From assembly GCA_021792115.1 (NCBI GenBank), contig JAJYVI010000052.1:1-6567 (forward strand): a stretch of 6,567 nucleotides of DNA. Reading direction: 5' to 3'. Below are positions 1 through 5,679 of this stretch, one piece after another. The DNA comes from Microcaldota archaeon. GTDB taxonomy: Archaea > Micrarchaeota > Micrarchaeia > Micrarchaeales > Micrarchaeaceae. A program made the position numbers and the translations under genes. Position 1 is the first letter of the stretch. The number at the start of each line of letters is the position of its first letter. Under the pieces are notes generated by a model. That model saw only the letters and a list, made by a program, of their open reading frames with translations, searched no databases and had not been told where the DNA came from.

Positions 1-80
1 AGACCATAATTAAAACATATATTTATATTTCTTTAAGAGTCTAATTAAATTACAAAATATTTTATATCTTAAGCTTTTTA

Positions 81-169
81 TTTATAAACAGATATCTACA
101 ATTAGTTACAAGACAGCAGAGGCTCAAAGCTATGCTGCTAAAATATTTAAATTAAATTTATGTGATACA
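81..169 (+). promoter_or_regulatory. Putative promoter and leader of the S8e gene
   Basis: A TTTATAAA box at 81-88 would place a transcription start near 110, giving a leader of about 60 nt. That leader contains AGCAG (115-119) and CTGCT (135-139), which can pair around an inner GCT/AGC stem (122-124/128-130). A second AT element, ATTTAAAT near 145-152, would give an almost leaderless start instead. GTGAT at 162-166 is a good ribosome binding site, ending 3 nt before the GTG start, which favours a leadered mRNA. The hairpin is short and its role is unknown. The remaining bases 1-80 are AT-rich with no recognisable gene. Confidence 0.4.
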
Positions 170-565
170 GTGGCTCAATTTGGAATCCAGATTCATAGAA
201 AATCTAAGACGAAAATAAATGGAAACGGAAAAAGACTGGTCTCTTTTCGTGATAAGCAGAAACAGGAAATTGGAAACTATTTTTCTGCAACAAAGCTAGA
301 TAAAAAGAACGTTGTAAAAAAGATGAGGGTACGCGGAGGAAAGGCTCATAGCGTGTTGAAAAAGGCAGGCTTTGTTAACTTGCTTACAAAGAGTGGATAT
401 AAAAAAGTTGAGATAAAGGGAGTACTGGAATCAAAAGACAACAGAAACTTTGCAAGGCAAAATATTCTTACAAAGGGAACAATCATAAATACAGACCTTG
501 GAAAAGCAGTCATAACAAACAGACCTGGAAGAGAAGGAAACGTAAATGCAAAATTGCTGGAATGA
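170..565 (+). CDS. rps8e: 30S ribosomal protein S8e
   Basis: A component of the small ribosomal subunit found in archaea and eukaryotes but not bacteria. The 131-residue length is normal for archaeal S8e. The basic N-terminus (HRKSKTK, 9-15) is followed by the conserved core MRVRGGK (52-58) and the C-terminal family signature, NRNFAR (91-96), ILTKGTII (99-106), LGKA (110-113) and NRPGREGNVNA (117-127). These match the usual NRxxARxxIITKGAII and RPGQDGVVNAxL pattern as I know it. The start is GTG. It fits the family N-terminus, and GTGAT at 162-166 sits exactly 3 nt upstream. The next gene follows after 4 nt, so the two are probably co-transcribed. Identification is firm; only the start codon carries slight doubt. 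Confidence 0.94.
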   Translation: MAQFGIQIHRKSKTKINGNGKRLVSFRDKQKQEIGNYFSATKLDKKNVVKKMRVRGGKAHSVLKKAGFVNLLTKSGYKKVEIKGVLESKDNRNFARQNILTKGTIINTDLGKAVITNRPGREGNVNAKLLE

Positions 566-569
566 TGAG

Positions 570-935
570 ATGGCAGTGAGAGTCTACGAATGTGATGAAA
601 CAGAGATAAACTCCTTGAAGAAAATACTTGATTACGATCCATATACAGACAAAAGCATAGACATAAGCGAGATAAAGAAGGACAAGTTCGGAGACGTCAT
701 ATTCAAGAGGCAGGAGTATGAAATAAAAAACGGCTCATTGCTTTCGCTTGAGAGCTCAAAGTATTTCCTTTATGTTAAAGCTAACGACGAATTTCTCAAT
801 AAGGCAGAAGAACTTTTTAAAGAGAGGTTTAAGACTGTAAGAAGGGCAAGTAATGAGATAGAAGCAAAAGTTATAGACTTTATCAAAGAGGAGGAATCAA
901 AGGCAAATGAAGGGTTTGGATCAATATTTGGATAG
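570..935 (+). CDS. Conserved-looking archaeal protein of unknown function, coupled to S8e
   Basis: I do not recognise a characterised family. The 121-residue product starts MAVRVYECD, is rich in K, E and D, and has no signal peptide or membrane segment. It looks like a small alpha/beta domain: a first beta strand, an acidic helix, a VIFKRQEYEIKNG stretch (about 43-55), a FLYVKA strand followed by a helix, and a charged helical C-terminus ending GFGSIFG. I chose ATG 570 because it leaves a 4-nt gap after the S8e stop and has TGAT ending 3 nt upstream, the spacing used by neighbouring genes. An in-frame ATG at 546 would add 8 residues and overlap S8e; it has AAGGA 7 nt upstream and cannot be excluded. 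Linkage to S8e suggests a role near translation, but that is inference only. Confidence 0.85.
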   Translation: MAVRVYECDETEINSLKKILDYDPYTDKSIDISEIKKDKFGDVIFKRQEYEIKNGSLLSLESSKYFLYVKANDEFLNKAEELFKERFKTVRRASNEIEAKVIDFIKEEESKANEGFGSIFG

Positions 936-1005
936 TCCTAAAGGCAATCTGCAATATATTGATGGTATAGAATCCCTAAATATCTATTAACCAGTAAGTG
1001 AGAAA

Positions 1006-1686
1006 ATGGAGAATTTATTTTGGATAGGCCATGCAAGCTTTTATATAAAAAACAAGGCGGGGCTCAATATATTCATTGACCCATTCAACATAAGCGAGGA
1101 GACTGCAAAAAACAAGGCAGATGTTATATTGATAACTCATGCGCATTTTGATCACTGCAGCAAAAAAGACATTGAAAAAATTGCGACTCAAGACACAGAA
1201 ATAATTGCAGCACCTGGCTGCTTGTCAGAATTAGACTATAAAAAATTAAAAATTATACAGCCTAACGAATCGTTATCAGTAAAGGGAATAGAGATAGAGA
1301 CAGTGCCTGCATACAATATAAAAAAAGAGCGCGTACAGTTTCATCCGAAGAGTAATAATTGGGTAGGTTATATAATAGATGTTGACGGCACAAAAATATA
1401 CCATGCCGGCGACACTGACTTTATAGATGAAATGAATGGACTGAAGTCTAAAAATATAGAGTTTGCCCTTTTACCAATGGGAGGGACATATACAATGGAC
1501 GAAGAAGAAGCAGTAGAAGCCGCAAAAGCGATAAACGCAAAGTTTATTGTACCTATGCACTATAAGAATCTTTTAGGAAAAGTAGGCTCAGAAAGAATTG
1601 AGAAGGAACTTAAAAATAAAAAAAGGGTTAATGCATTGATTCTGAAAGAGGTACAGGAACCCACATATTCATTTAATAACAGGTAG
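1006..1686 (+). CDS. Metallo-beta-lactamase-fold hydrolase, UPF0173 type
   Basis: A cytoplasmic metal-dependent hydrolase of 226 residues, the usual length for the UPF0173 branch. The metal motif HxHxDH is intact (H45, H47, D49, H50, in THAHFDHC). Further ligand candidates are H113 in the FHPKSNNWVGY block, D136 in HAGDTDF and H185 in VPMHY. The opening WIGHASF, the IDPF at 24-27 and LPMGGTYTMD (156-165) are typical of the family. The natural substrate is not known for most members, so no reaction is assigned. GTGAG at 998-1002 ends 3 nt before the ATG. The gene appears to be alone on its strand, with a 70-bp gap upstream. Its last 18 bp overlap the convergent Nudix gene. Family assignment is firm, function open. 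Confidence 0.92.
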   Translation: MENLFWIGHASFYIKNKAGLNIFIDPFNISEETAKNKADVILITHAHFDHCSKKDIEKIATQDTEIIAAPGCLSELDYKKLKIIQPNESLSVKGIEIETVPAYNIKKERVQFHPKSNNWVGYIIDVDGTKIYHAGDTDFIDEMNGLKSKNIEFALLPMGGTYTMDEEEAVEAAKAINAKFIVPMHYKNLLGKVGSERIEKELKNKKRVNALILKEVQEPTYSFNNR

Positions 1687-2130
1687 CTGGCGAGCATGAT
1701 TCAATACTCTACTTTTATATTCAAGTATTGCTTTTCTTGTTGACGGCTCAAGATCAAGTTTAAGAGCTTTAGCAATGCTTACCCATGTATATTCCTCTGC
1801 TTCATCATTAAGGGTTATCTTGTCAGTATACTGCGAGGTACAGTAAAAATTAATAAAAAGGAGGTGCTTCTTCTTCCAGTAGGTTTTCTGGAAAATGAAT
1901 TCATGCAAGGATAAGAAGTGTATATTAGATATTTTCATTCCTGTTTCCTCTTTTATCTCCCTCTTTAATGCATCAGTCATTTTTTCCCCGAGCTCTATGT
2001 GACCTCCTGGCATTACATATGTATTATGCCATTTATGGGATTTTACTAAAAATATCTCCTGTTTAGGATTAAGTATAAGGGCGCCGACTGTTGGTTCAGG
2101 ATATTTACTAGCTAACTTTTGACTGCTCAT
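1669..2130 (-). CDS. Nudix hydrolase
   Basis: A 153-residue Nudix-fold pyrophosphohydrolase, expected to cleave nucleoside diphosphate-linked compounds with Mg2+ or Mn2+. The Nudix box GX5EX7REUXEEXGU is complete at 43-65: G43, E49, R57-E58, E61-E62 and G64. It is preceded by MPGG (40-43), as in MutT-like members. A strand near the N-terminus (TVGALIL, 14-20) and a late EEYTWVS segment (117-123) fit the fold. The substrate cannot be read from the sequence. The ATG overlaps the stop of the upstream tail-anchored winged-helix gene (ATGA), and no ribosome binding site is visible, so translation is probably coupled to that gene. The 3' end overlaps the convergent metallo-hydrolase gene by 18 bp. 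Confidence 0.93.
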   Translation of the reverse strand: MSSQKLASKYPEPTVGALILNPKQEIFLVKSHKWHNTYVMPGGHIELGEKMTDALKREIKEETGMKISNIHFLSLHEFIFQKTYWKKKHLLFINFYCTSQYTDKITLNDEAEEYTWVSIAKALKLDLEPSTRKAILEYKSRVLNHARQLPVIK

Positions 2131-2846
2131 ATTAAAGATACTATTTTTGACTTAAATAATAAGAACAATATAAAAAGAATTATTACTACAGAGATGATTA
2201 ATATATTCTTGTTTACCAACTTTATCTCTTTTACTTTATTCTCAAATGAAGCATAGACTGATTCTGATGGAGGGGCAGGCGCTGCTTGAGCAGCACCTTC
2301 AGGATTTGCATTATCTGTTTGACTCTGTGGCGTATTTTGCACAGCTGCAGATGGTGCGGTCTGCGGCTGCGCTTGGGTTTGAGGCTGCTGTGCAAGTCCT
2401 AATTTTACTTTGATAAAGCCTATCTCAGTAAGCATTATTTCAATGTTCGCATTCTTGAAGGTGTAAGAAATATAGTTTCCTTTCAGCAGCTTATACAGCC
2501 TAAATGCAAGATCAACAGGCCTTATGTTAAGAGTATTTGAAATATCTGTAATATCTCTTTTGGTTCCTGATAACTGCGTTAATATTTCCATATCTAGAAG
2601 ATCAAACTCAGCAGTTGATTTCTCTTCTGCATCTTGCAGCAGCTGCTTTCCGGCATCTGTTAATTGAATTTTATTTTGGTCTGGAAAATTCACTGAAAAA
2701 TCCACTAGTCCTTTTGTCCTCAATCCCCCAAGTATATTTGAAGAATCAAAAAAAGAGGCATTTATCTCAGCCCCAAATTTCTCAACAGGAGTATCAGGTT
2801 TAATTTTCATCAATGCAATAAGATCTATGAAATTAACATTGTCCAT
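2127..2846 (-). CDS. Tail-anchored protein with tandem winged-helix-like domains
   Basis: No named family is recognised. Numbered from the upstream GTG at 2855, residues about 5-78 and 82-153 each look like a winged-helix unit. Unit 1 has the helix pair ILGGLRTKGLVDF (41-53) and a wing ending in IQLTDAGKQLL (63-73). Unit 2 has DITDISNTLNI (101-111), then LYKLLKGNYI (120-129) and IMLTEIG (140-146). A Q/A/P-rich linker (155-200) leads to one hydrophobic helix, ILIISVVIILFILFLLF (218-234), and 8 final residues. The domains should therefore face the cytoplasm, anchored at the C-terminus. I prefer ATG 2846 (239 aa) because GGTG lies 6 nt upstream; GTG 2855 gives 242 aa. The Nudix gene follows with a 4-bp overlap. 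A membrane-held DNA-binding regulator is the likeliest role, but protein binding is possible. Confidence 0.85.
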   Translation of the reverse strand: MDNVNFIDLIALMKIKPDTPVEKFGAEINASFFDSSNILGGLRTKGLVDFSVNFPDQNKIQLTDAGKQLLQDAEEKSTAEFDLLDMEILTQLSGTKRDITDISNTLNIRPVDLAFRLYKLLKGNYISYTFKNANIEIMLTEIGFIKVKLGLAQQPQTQAQPQTAPSAAVQNTPQSQTDNANPEGAAQAAPAPPSESVYASFENKVKEIKLVNKNILIISVVIILFILFLLFKSKIVSLI

Positions 2847-2855
2847 TCTTGACAC

Positions 2856-2942
2856 CGATGTTCAATAAAAGCTAATTAGATTTAAATATTTGCAAGCATT
2901 ATTATTTATCACCATAATTATAAATATATAACAGGTGATTCA
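2856..2942. promoter_or_regulatory. Divergent promoter region between the tail-anchored protein and ferritin-like genes
   Basis: This short gap must hold promoters for both directions. TTTAAATA at 2881-2888 is a good TATA box for the rightward ferritin gene (start near 2911) and, being nearly palindromic, also for the leftward gene (start near 2859). A second leftward candidate is TATTTATAA, read on the minus strand around 2918-2926. The rightward ribosome binding site GGTGAT (2934-2939) ends 3 nt before ATG 2943. An exact complement, ATCACC, lies at 2908-2913. It could form a 6-bp stem that hides the site, or the two halves could form a protein-binding dyad. Start positions are inferred from spacing only. 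Confidence 0.5.
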
Positions 2943-3212
2943 ATGAGCAAAAACAAAAAACCAAACATAGTGGATATAAATATGGCAAGACAATCCCTTG
3001 TTGAGGAGCTTCAAGCGCAAAAATGGTATGATGAACGCATAAATGCAACCAGCGACAAGTCCCTCAAGGAAATGCTGGCGCATAACAGAGATGATGAAAA
3101 AGAGCATGCAAGTCTACTTATAGAATGGCTCAGGAGAAACGACGCACCTTTTGACAAGGAGCTCGGTGAGATTTTATTCAAGAGCAAGGACCTTCCAGAG
3201 CTTTGGGACTGA
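2943..3212 (+). CDS. Encapsulated-ferritin-like (EncFtn family) diiron protein
   Basis: An 89-residue, mostly two-helix protein closely matching the EncFtn ferroxidase family, whose subunits pair so that a diiron site forms between them and oxidises Fe(II). The diagnostic block is WYDERINATSD (28-38) followed by MLAHNRDDEKEH (44-55) and LIEWLRRND (59-67). By recalled alignment with the Rhodospirillum rubrum protein, the metal ligands are E22, E52 and H55, with Y29 nearby; all are present. In bacteria this protein is normally cargo of an encapsulin shell. Here no shell gene is in the window, and the C-terminus (KDLPELWD) lacks a clear shell-targeting peptide. Likely role: iron oxidation, detoxification or storage in the cytoplasm. 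An EF-Tu-like gene follows after 27 nt, probably in the same transcript. Confidence 0.88.
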   Translation: MSKNKKPNIVDINMARQSLVEELQAQKWYDERINATSDKSLKEMLAHNRDDEKEHASLLIEWLRRNDAPFDKELGEILFKSKDLPELWD

Positions 3213-3239
3213 TATCAGACATTTAATGAAAGTGGTTTT

Positions 3240-4133
3240 GTGCATTTGATTACGTTTATTTATGACTCTGAGCTTGCAGAGTATATAGGCAAAAAAAGCT
3301 CAGAGGAAGGGATAGTGTTCTACAATAGAAGCTTTGACGGAAATGTTATTGTTGGGCTAAGTGCAATTGATCTTGAAAAAAAGATCCATAATGTTGCACA
3401 GGCAATGTTAATGGCTAATAAATTTGTAATCAGCACAAAAAACATAGACAAAACATTTGGAGAGCTTATAATAGGGGCTGAACTCTGCGGAAAGCCAGTA
3501 ATATTCACAGATGACAATAATATAGAAAAAATTGTCTCTGGGCTAAACCTTAATTATACAATATCAAACAAAGAAAATATCTTAAGTGAAATAATAGCAA
3601 GAGCAGCAGACGCAGAAACTGGCGGACAGAGCTATACCAGAATAGACATAGATGCGGCATTTAATGTAAAGGGCATAGGCTGCGTAGCTCTCGGAATTGT
3701 TACAAAGGGGGCTGTAAATGTGCACGACACCTTGTTTCACTCCTCTGGCAAGCAAGTGCTTATAAAATCAATTCAAAGCCAGGACATAGATATCAAAACT
3801 GCTGGGATTAACACACGTGTGGGATTGGCATTAAAAGGCATTGACAGTGATGACATAGGGAAAGGAGATTTAATTACCTCTGAAAAGGTAGGTACTGCAA
3901 GCAGCATTGAAACTGAATTCAGAGCAAGCAGATTTGTAGGTGAAAATGTAGAAAGCGGCGGAAGGTATGTGTTTATATCTAATTTTTCATATAGAACATG
4001 CCTTGTTGAAAAAGTTGATGGGAACCACGCAAAAATAAGCTTTGAAAAGCCTATTGCGATACAGAAAAATGATGCTTTCTTACTTTTAAGAAATACTGTT
4101 CCAAGAATATTTGCCAGGGGGACTGTTTTATAA
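3240..4133 (+). CDS. EF-Tu/SelB-like protein lacking GTPase motifs
   Basis: A 297-residue relative of translational GTPases. Residues about 133-214 match EF-Tu domain 2 of the SelB-like type: FNVKGIGCVALGIVTKG (141-157), VLIKSIQ (173-179), TRVGLALKGI (192-201) and IGKGDLI (206-212). Residues about 218-297 fit beta-barrel domain 3, with a late RIFARGTVL. The first 130 residues occupy the place of the G domain, but no P-loop GxxxxGKS/T, DxxG or NKxD motif is visible. TKNIDKTFGELI (66-77) resembles a decayed G-domain remnant. It should not hydrolyse GTP. A role in translation, perhaps binding tRNA or the ribosome, is inference. The GTG start has GTGGT ending 3 nt upstream. It lies 27 nt after the ferritin-like gene. 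Confidence 0.83.
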   Translation: MHLITFIYDSELAEYIGKKSSEEGIVFYNRSFDGNVIVGLSAIDLEKKIHNVAQAMLMANKFVISTKNIDKTFGELIIGAELCGKPVIFTDDNNIEKIVSGLNLNYTISNKENILSEIIARAADAETGGQSYTRIDIDAAFNVKGIGCVALGIVTKGAVNVHDTLFHSSGKQVLIKSIQSQDIDIKTAGINTRVGLALKGIDSDDIGKGDLITSEKVGTASSIETEFRASRFVGENVESGGRYVFISNFSYRTCLVEKVDGNHAKISFEKPIAIQKNDAFLLLRNTVPRIFARGTVL

Positions 4134-4152
4134 CGGAAATAATAAAATTCCG
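4134..4152 (+). terminator. Weak hairpin directly after the EF-like stop codon
   Basis: CGGAA (4134-4138) begins just after the TAA stop and can pair with TTCCG (4148-4152) around a 9-nt AT-rich loop; ATA and TAT outside the stem could extend it past one mismatch. No T-run follows directly, though TTTTT occurs at 4176-4180. It may mark the mRNA 3' end, but a 5-bp stem is weak evidence. Confidence 0.3.
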
Positions 4153-4175
4153 CTATTAGATAGCTAAACAAAACA

Positions 4176-4187
4176 TTTTTAAATATG
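4176..4187 (+). promoter_or_regulatory. TATA-like box in the gap between convergent genes
   Basis: TTTTTAAATATG contains TTTAAATA at 4178-4185, the same 8-mer as the box at 2881-2888. It has no protein gene to serve: the EF-like gene ends 43 bp upstream and the next gene runs in the opposite direction. Typical archaeal spacing would put a transcript start near 4207, just before the hairpin at 4244-4264. AT-rich intergenic DNA yields such boxes by chance, so confidence is low. Confidence 0.3.
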
Positions 4188-4243
4188 TCTATTCATAATA
4201 ATTATTAATTTACAAAGATCGTAAAGAGAAAACTGGTCGCCTT

Positions 4244-4264
4244 GCCAGTGCCTTAGGCACTGGC
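4244..4264. terminator. Perfect 9-bp hairpin, terminator or small-RNA element
   Basis: GCCAGTGCC (4244-4252) and GGCACTGGC (4256-4264) are perfect inverted copies with a TTA loop. The stem is strikingly G+C-rich for this AT-rich window, and CTTTTCCTATTT follows, as in an intrinsic terminator for plus-strand transcripts. It lies between two convergent genes, so it could also mark the end of the minus-strand transcript. ACTGG at 4232-4236 repeats part of the right arm and could pair with CCAGT (4245-4249) instead, giving a weaker alternative stem. The rest of the gap (4153-4310) shows no open reading frame I would support. Confidence 0.6.
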
Positions 4265-4310
4265 CTTTTCCTATTTAATTCCGCAATAAAATCTTGCTTT
4301 AGAGAGAGGC

Positions 4311-5567
4311 TTATTTCTTAAGTTTTATCCGTTGATTAAAGTCAGTGTCCTTGTGCAGTTTTGGGTTCAAAGGGTTTATATTTTTGCTGAATGGCCATCC
4401 ACTAAATTTGCTAAGGTCAGAGTCTGCCTTGTCCGAAATCATGAGATTTTTTGCAGATCTGTCCTTTATTATCATAGAAAATGCAAGCGCAGCCTTTGAC
4501 AGCTGCCTTTCCATAGTCCCAAGATGTACATTTATAAGTCCAAAATTTGGCCTGTAATCATTGAACCATTCATACCCATGTAGGAATGACCAATAGAAGT
4601 AGCCTTTGATTCCAACCTGCTTATTTTCAATAGCATCCTCTACAGCTCTCAAGTGCTTGACAAGATAAGCTGATTTAATATCCGCATTTGTTGTAGATAT
4701 GCCATTTTCAGTAATTATCACAGGTTTGCTATATCTTGAATAAATTCTGCTTGCAGCATCTACCAGCGCATCTGGATTTATCTTATATTTACCTAAAAAC
4801 ATATTTTTTAGAGAAACATAGTAATTAATGCCTATAAAATCGCTTCTTTCAGCACTATTGTCTATAAATATTCTATTGACTGCCATGGCTGCATTCTGAA
4901 GAGGTCTTAAAACAATATTAGCATCAATATTAGAAGAAACTGCATTGACAGAGCCTACCTGCGAGCCTGCAGAATTTGCCTTAATAATTCCGTAAGACTT
5001 TGAATGCATATCTGAAACATTATTTAAAGCTCTTAGCATTCCAAATACATCACACTTATGGAAAGGAGGGAATTTTGCTGCAATGTATGCATTATATAGA
5101 TAAAAGACAGGCTCATTAAATACAGCAAAATAATCTATGCTTCTGCCGAATTCCTTGCTTACAAAGTCTACATATGCCAAAAACTTATCCTTTACATATG
5201 CAGACTCCATGCCTCCATACTTATGTATCCACTCTGGATTTGTGAAATGGTGCAGCGTAACAATTGTTTTAACATTGTACTTCTTTAGTTCATCAAAATA
5301 GGCATGGTAAAACTTGACTGCCTCGGTATCAATAAAATTTTCATGTGGCTCTATCCTTGCCCATTCAAGATTGAATCTGAAGCCTGTTAATCCTATTACA
5401 TCAATGTACTGCAGGTCCTCTTTAAAATACTCTTTGTGATTTACAGAGTAAATCAACGGCATATCGCATCTAGTTCCGCCAAAATGCTGGTAATCACTAA
5501 GATTGCTTCCAAAAATAAAATCATCAGGGAACATGAAACTCAACGCATATTGATATGTATCAAACAT
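4311..5567 (-). CDS. Family 1 glycoside hydrolase (beta-glycosidase)
   Basis: A retaining beta-glycosidase, expected to release sugars such as glucose or galactose from beta-linked substrates. The catalytic pair is intact: acid/base E152 in FNEP and nucleophile E287 in ITENG. Other GH1 landmarks are FPDDFIFG (13-20), Q27, GFRFNLEWARIEP (62-74), TLHHFTNPEW (104-113), INYY (247-250), YWSFLHGYEW (325-334, with W326, E333 and W334) and NFGLI (341-345). The two catalytic residues are only 135 apart, shorter than in typical GH1 enzymes, so a middle segment is reduced. About 40 residues after the barrel form a polar tail. No signal peptide is seen, so it is probably cytoplasmic. The start could be ATG 5567 (418 aa) or Met12 at 5534, which opens directly on the family N-terminus. 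It stands alone on its strand. Confidence 0.93.
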   Translation of the reverse strand: MFDTYQYALSFMFPDDFIFGSNLSDYQHFGGTRCDMPLIYSVNHKEYFKEDLQYIDVIGLTGFRFNLEWARIEPHENFIDTEAVKFYHAYFDELKKYNVKTIVTLHHFTNPEWIHKYGGMESAYVKDKFLAYVDFVSKEFGRSIDYFAVFNEPVFYLYNAYIAAKFPPFHKCDVFGMLRALNNVSDMHSKSYGIIKANSAGSQVGSVNAVSSNIDANIVLRPLQNAAMAVNRIFIDNSAERSDFIGINYYVSLKNMFLGKYKINPDALVDAASRIYSRYSKPVIITENGISTTNADIKSAYLVKHLRAVEDAIENKQVGIKGYFYWSFLHGYEWFNDYRPNFGLINVHLGTMERQLSKAALAFSMIIKDRSAKNLMISDKADSDLSKFSGWPFSKNINPLNPKLHKDTDFNQRIKLKK

Positions 5568-5597
5568 TATATTTTTTATTGCGGCCGATTATTAAAT
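5568..5597 (-). promoter_or_regulatory. Putative promoter of the glycoside hydrolase gene
   Basis: On the minus strand TTTAATAA (5596-5589) is centred about 25 bp from ATG 5567, the spacing expected for a leaderless archaeal transcript. No ribosome binding site precedes that ATG, in contrast to most neighbours. A further AT element near 5607-5617 is an alternative. If translation instead begins at Met12 (5534), this promoter would give a leader of about 33 nt containing a weak TTGAG. Confidence 0.4.
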
Positions 5598-5679
5598 CTT
5601 AAGACTTAAAAAATTTTATGACAAACTATAATTAATTTTAATGAACTATTAGATATATAATAATTTTATACAGTTCTCT

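Noticed and set aside
562..598. C-box-like ATGATGA (562-568) and GTGATGA (592-598), as in C/D guide RNAs
   Set aside because: No CTGA D box lies between or suitably after them, and both fall in well-supported gene starts or coding sequence.
346..642. 98-residue minus-strand frame opposite S8e
   Set aside because: A shadow of S8e and the following gene, rich in F, S and L as expected from antisense translation of a lysine-rich gene.
2882..2899. Five-codon minus-strand frame (MLANI) with GGTGAT upstream, a possible leader peptide for the winged-helix gene
   Set aside because: Its apparent ribosome binding site is just the complement of the ATCACC arm, and the likely leftward promoter would start transcription too far downstream to include it.
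3240..4133. Considered as an encapsulin shell protein because it follows an EncFtn-like gene
   Set aside because: The sequence carries EF-Tu domain 2 motifs (FNVKGIG, KGDLI) and no HK97-fold features.
3773..4171. 132-residue minus-strand frame opposite the EF-like gene
   Set aside because: It mirrors the real gene, shows no family motif and has no ribosome binding site; the plus-strand protein has clear EF-Tu domain 2 motifs.
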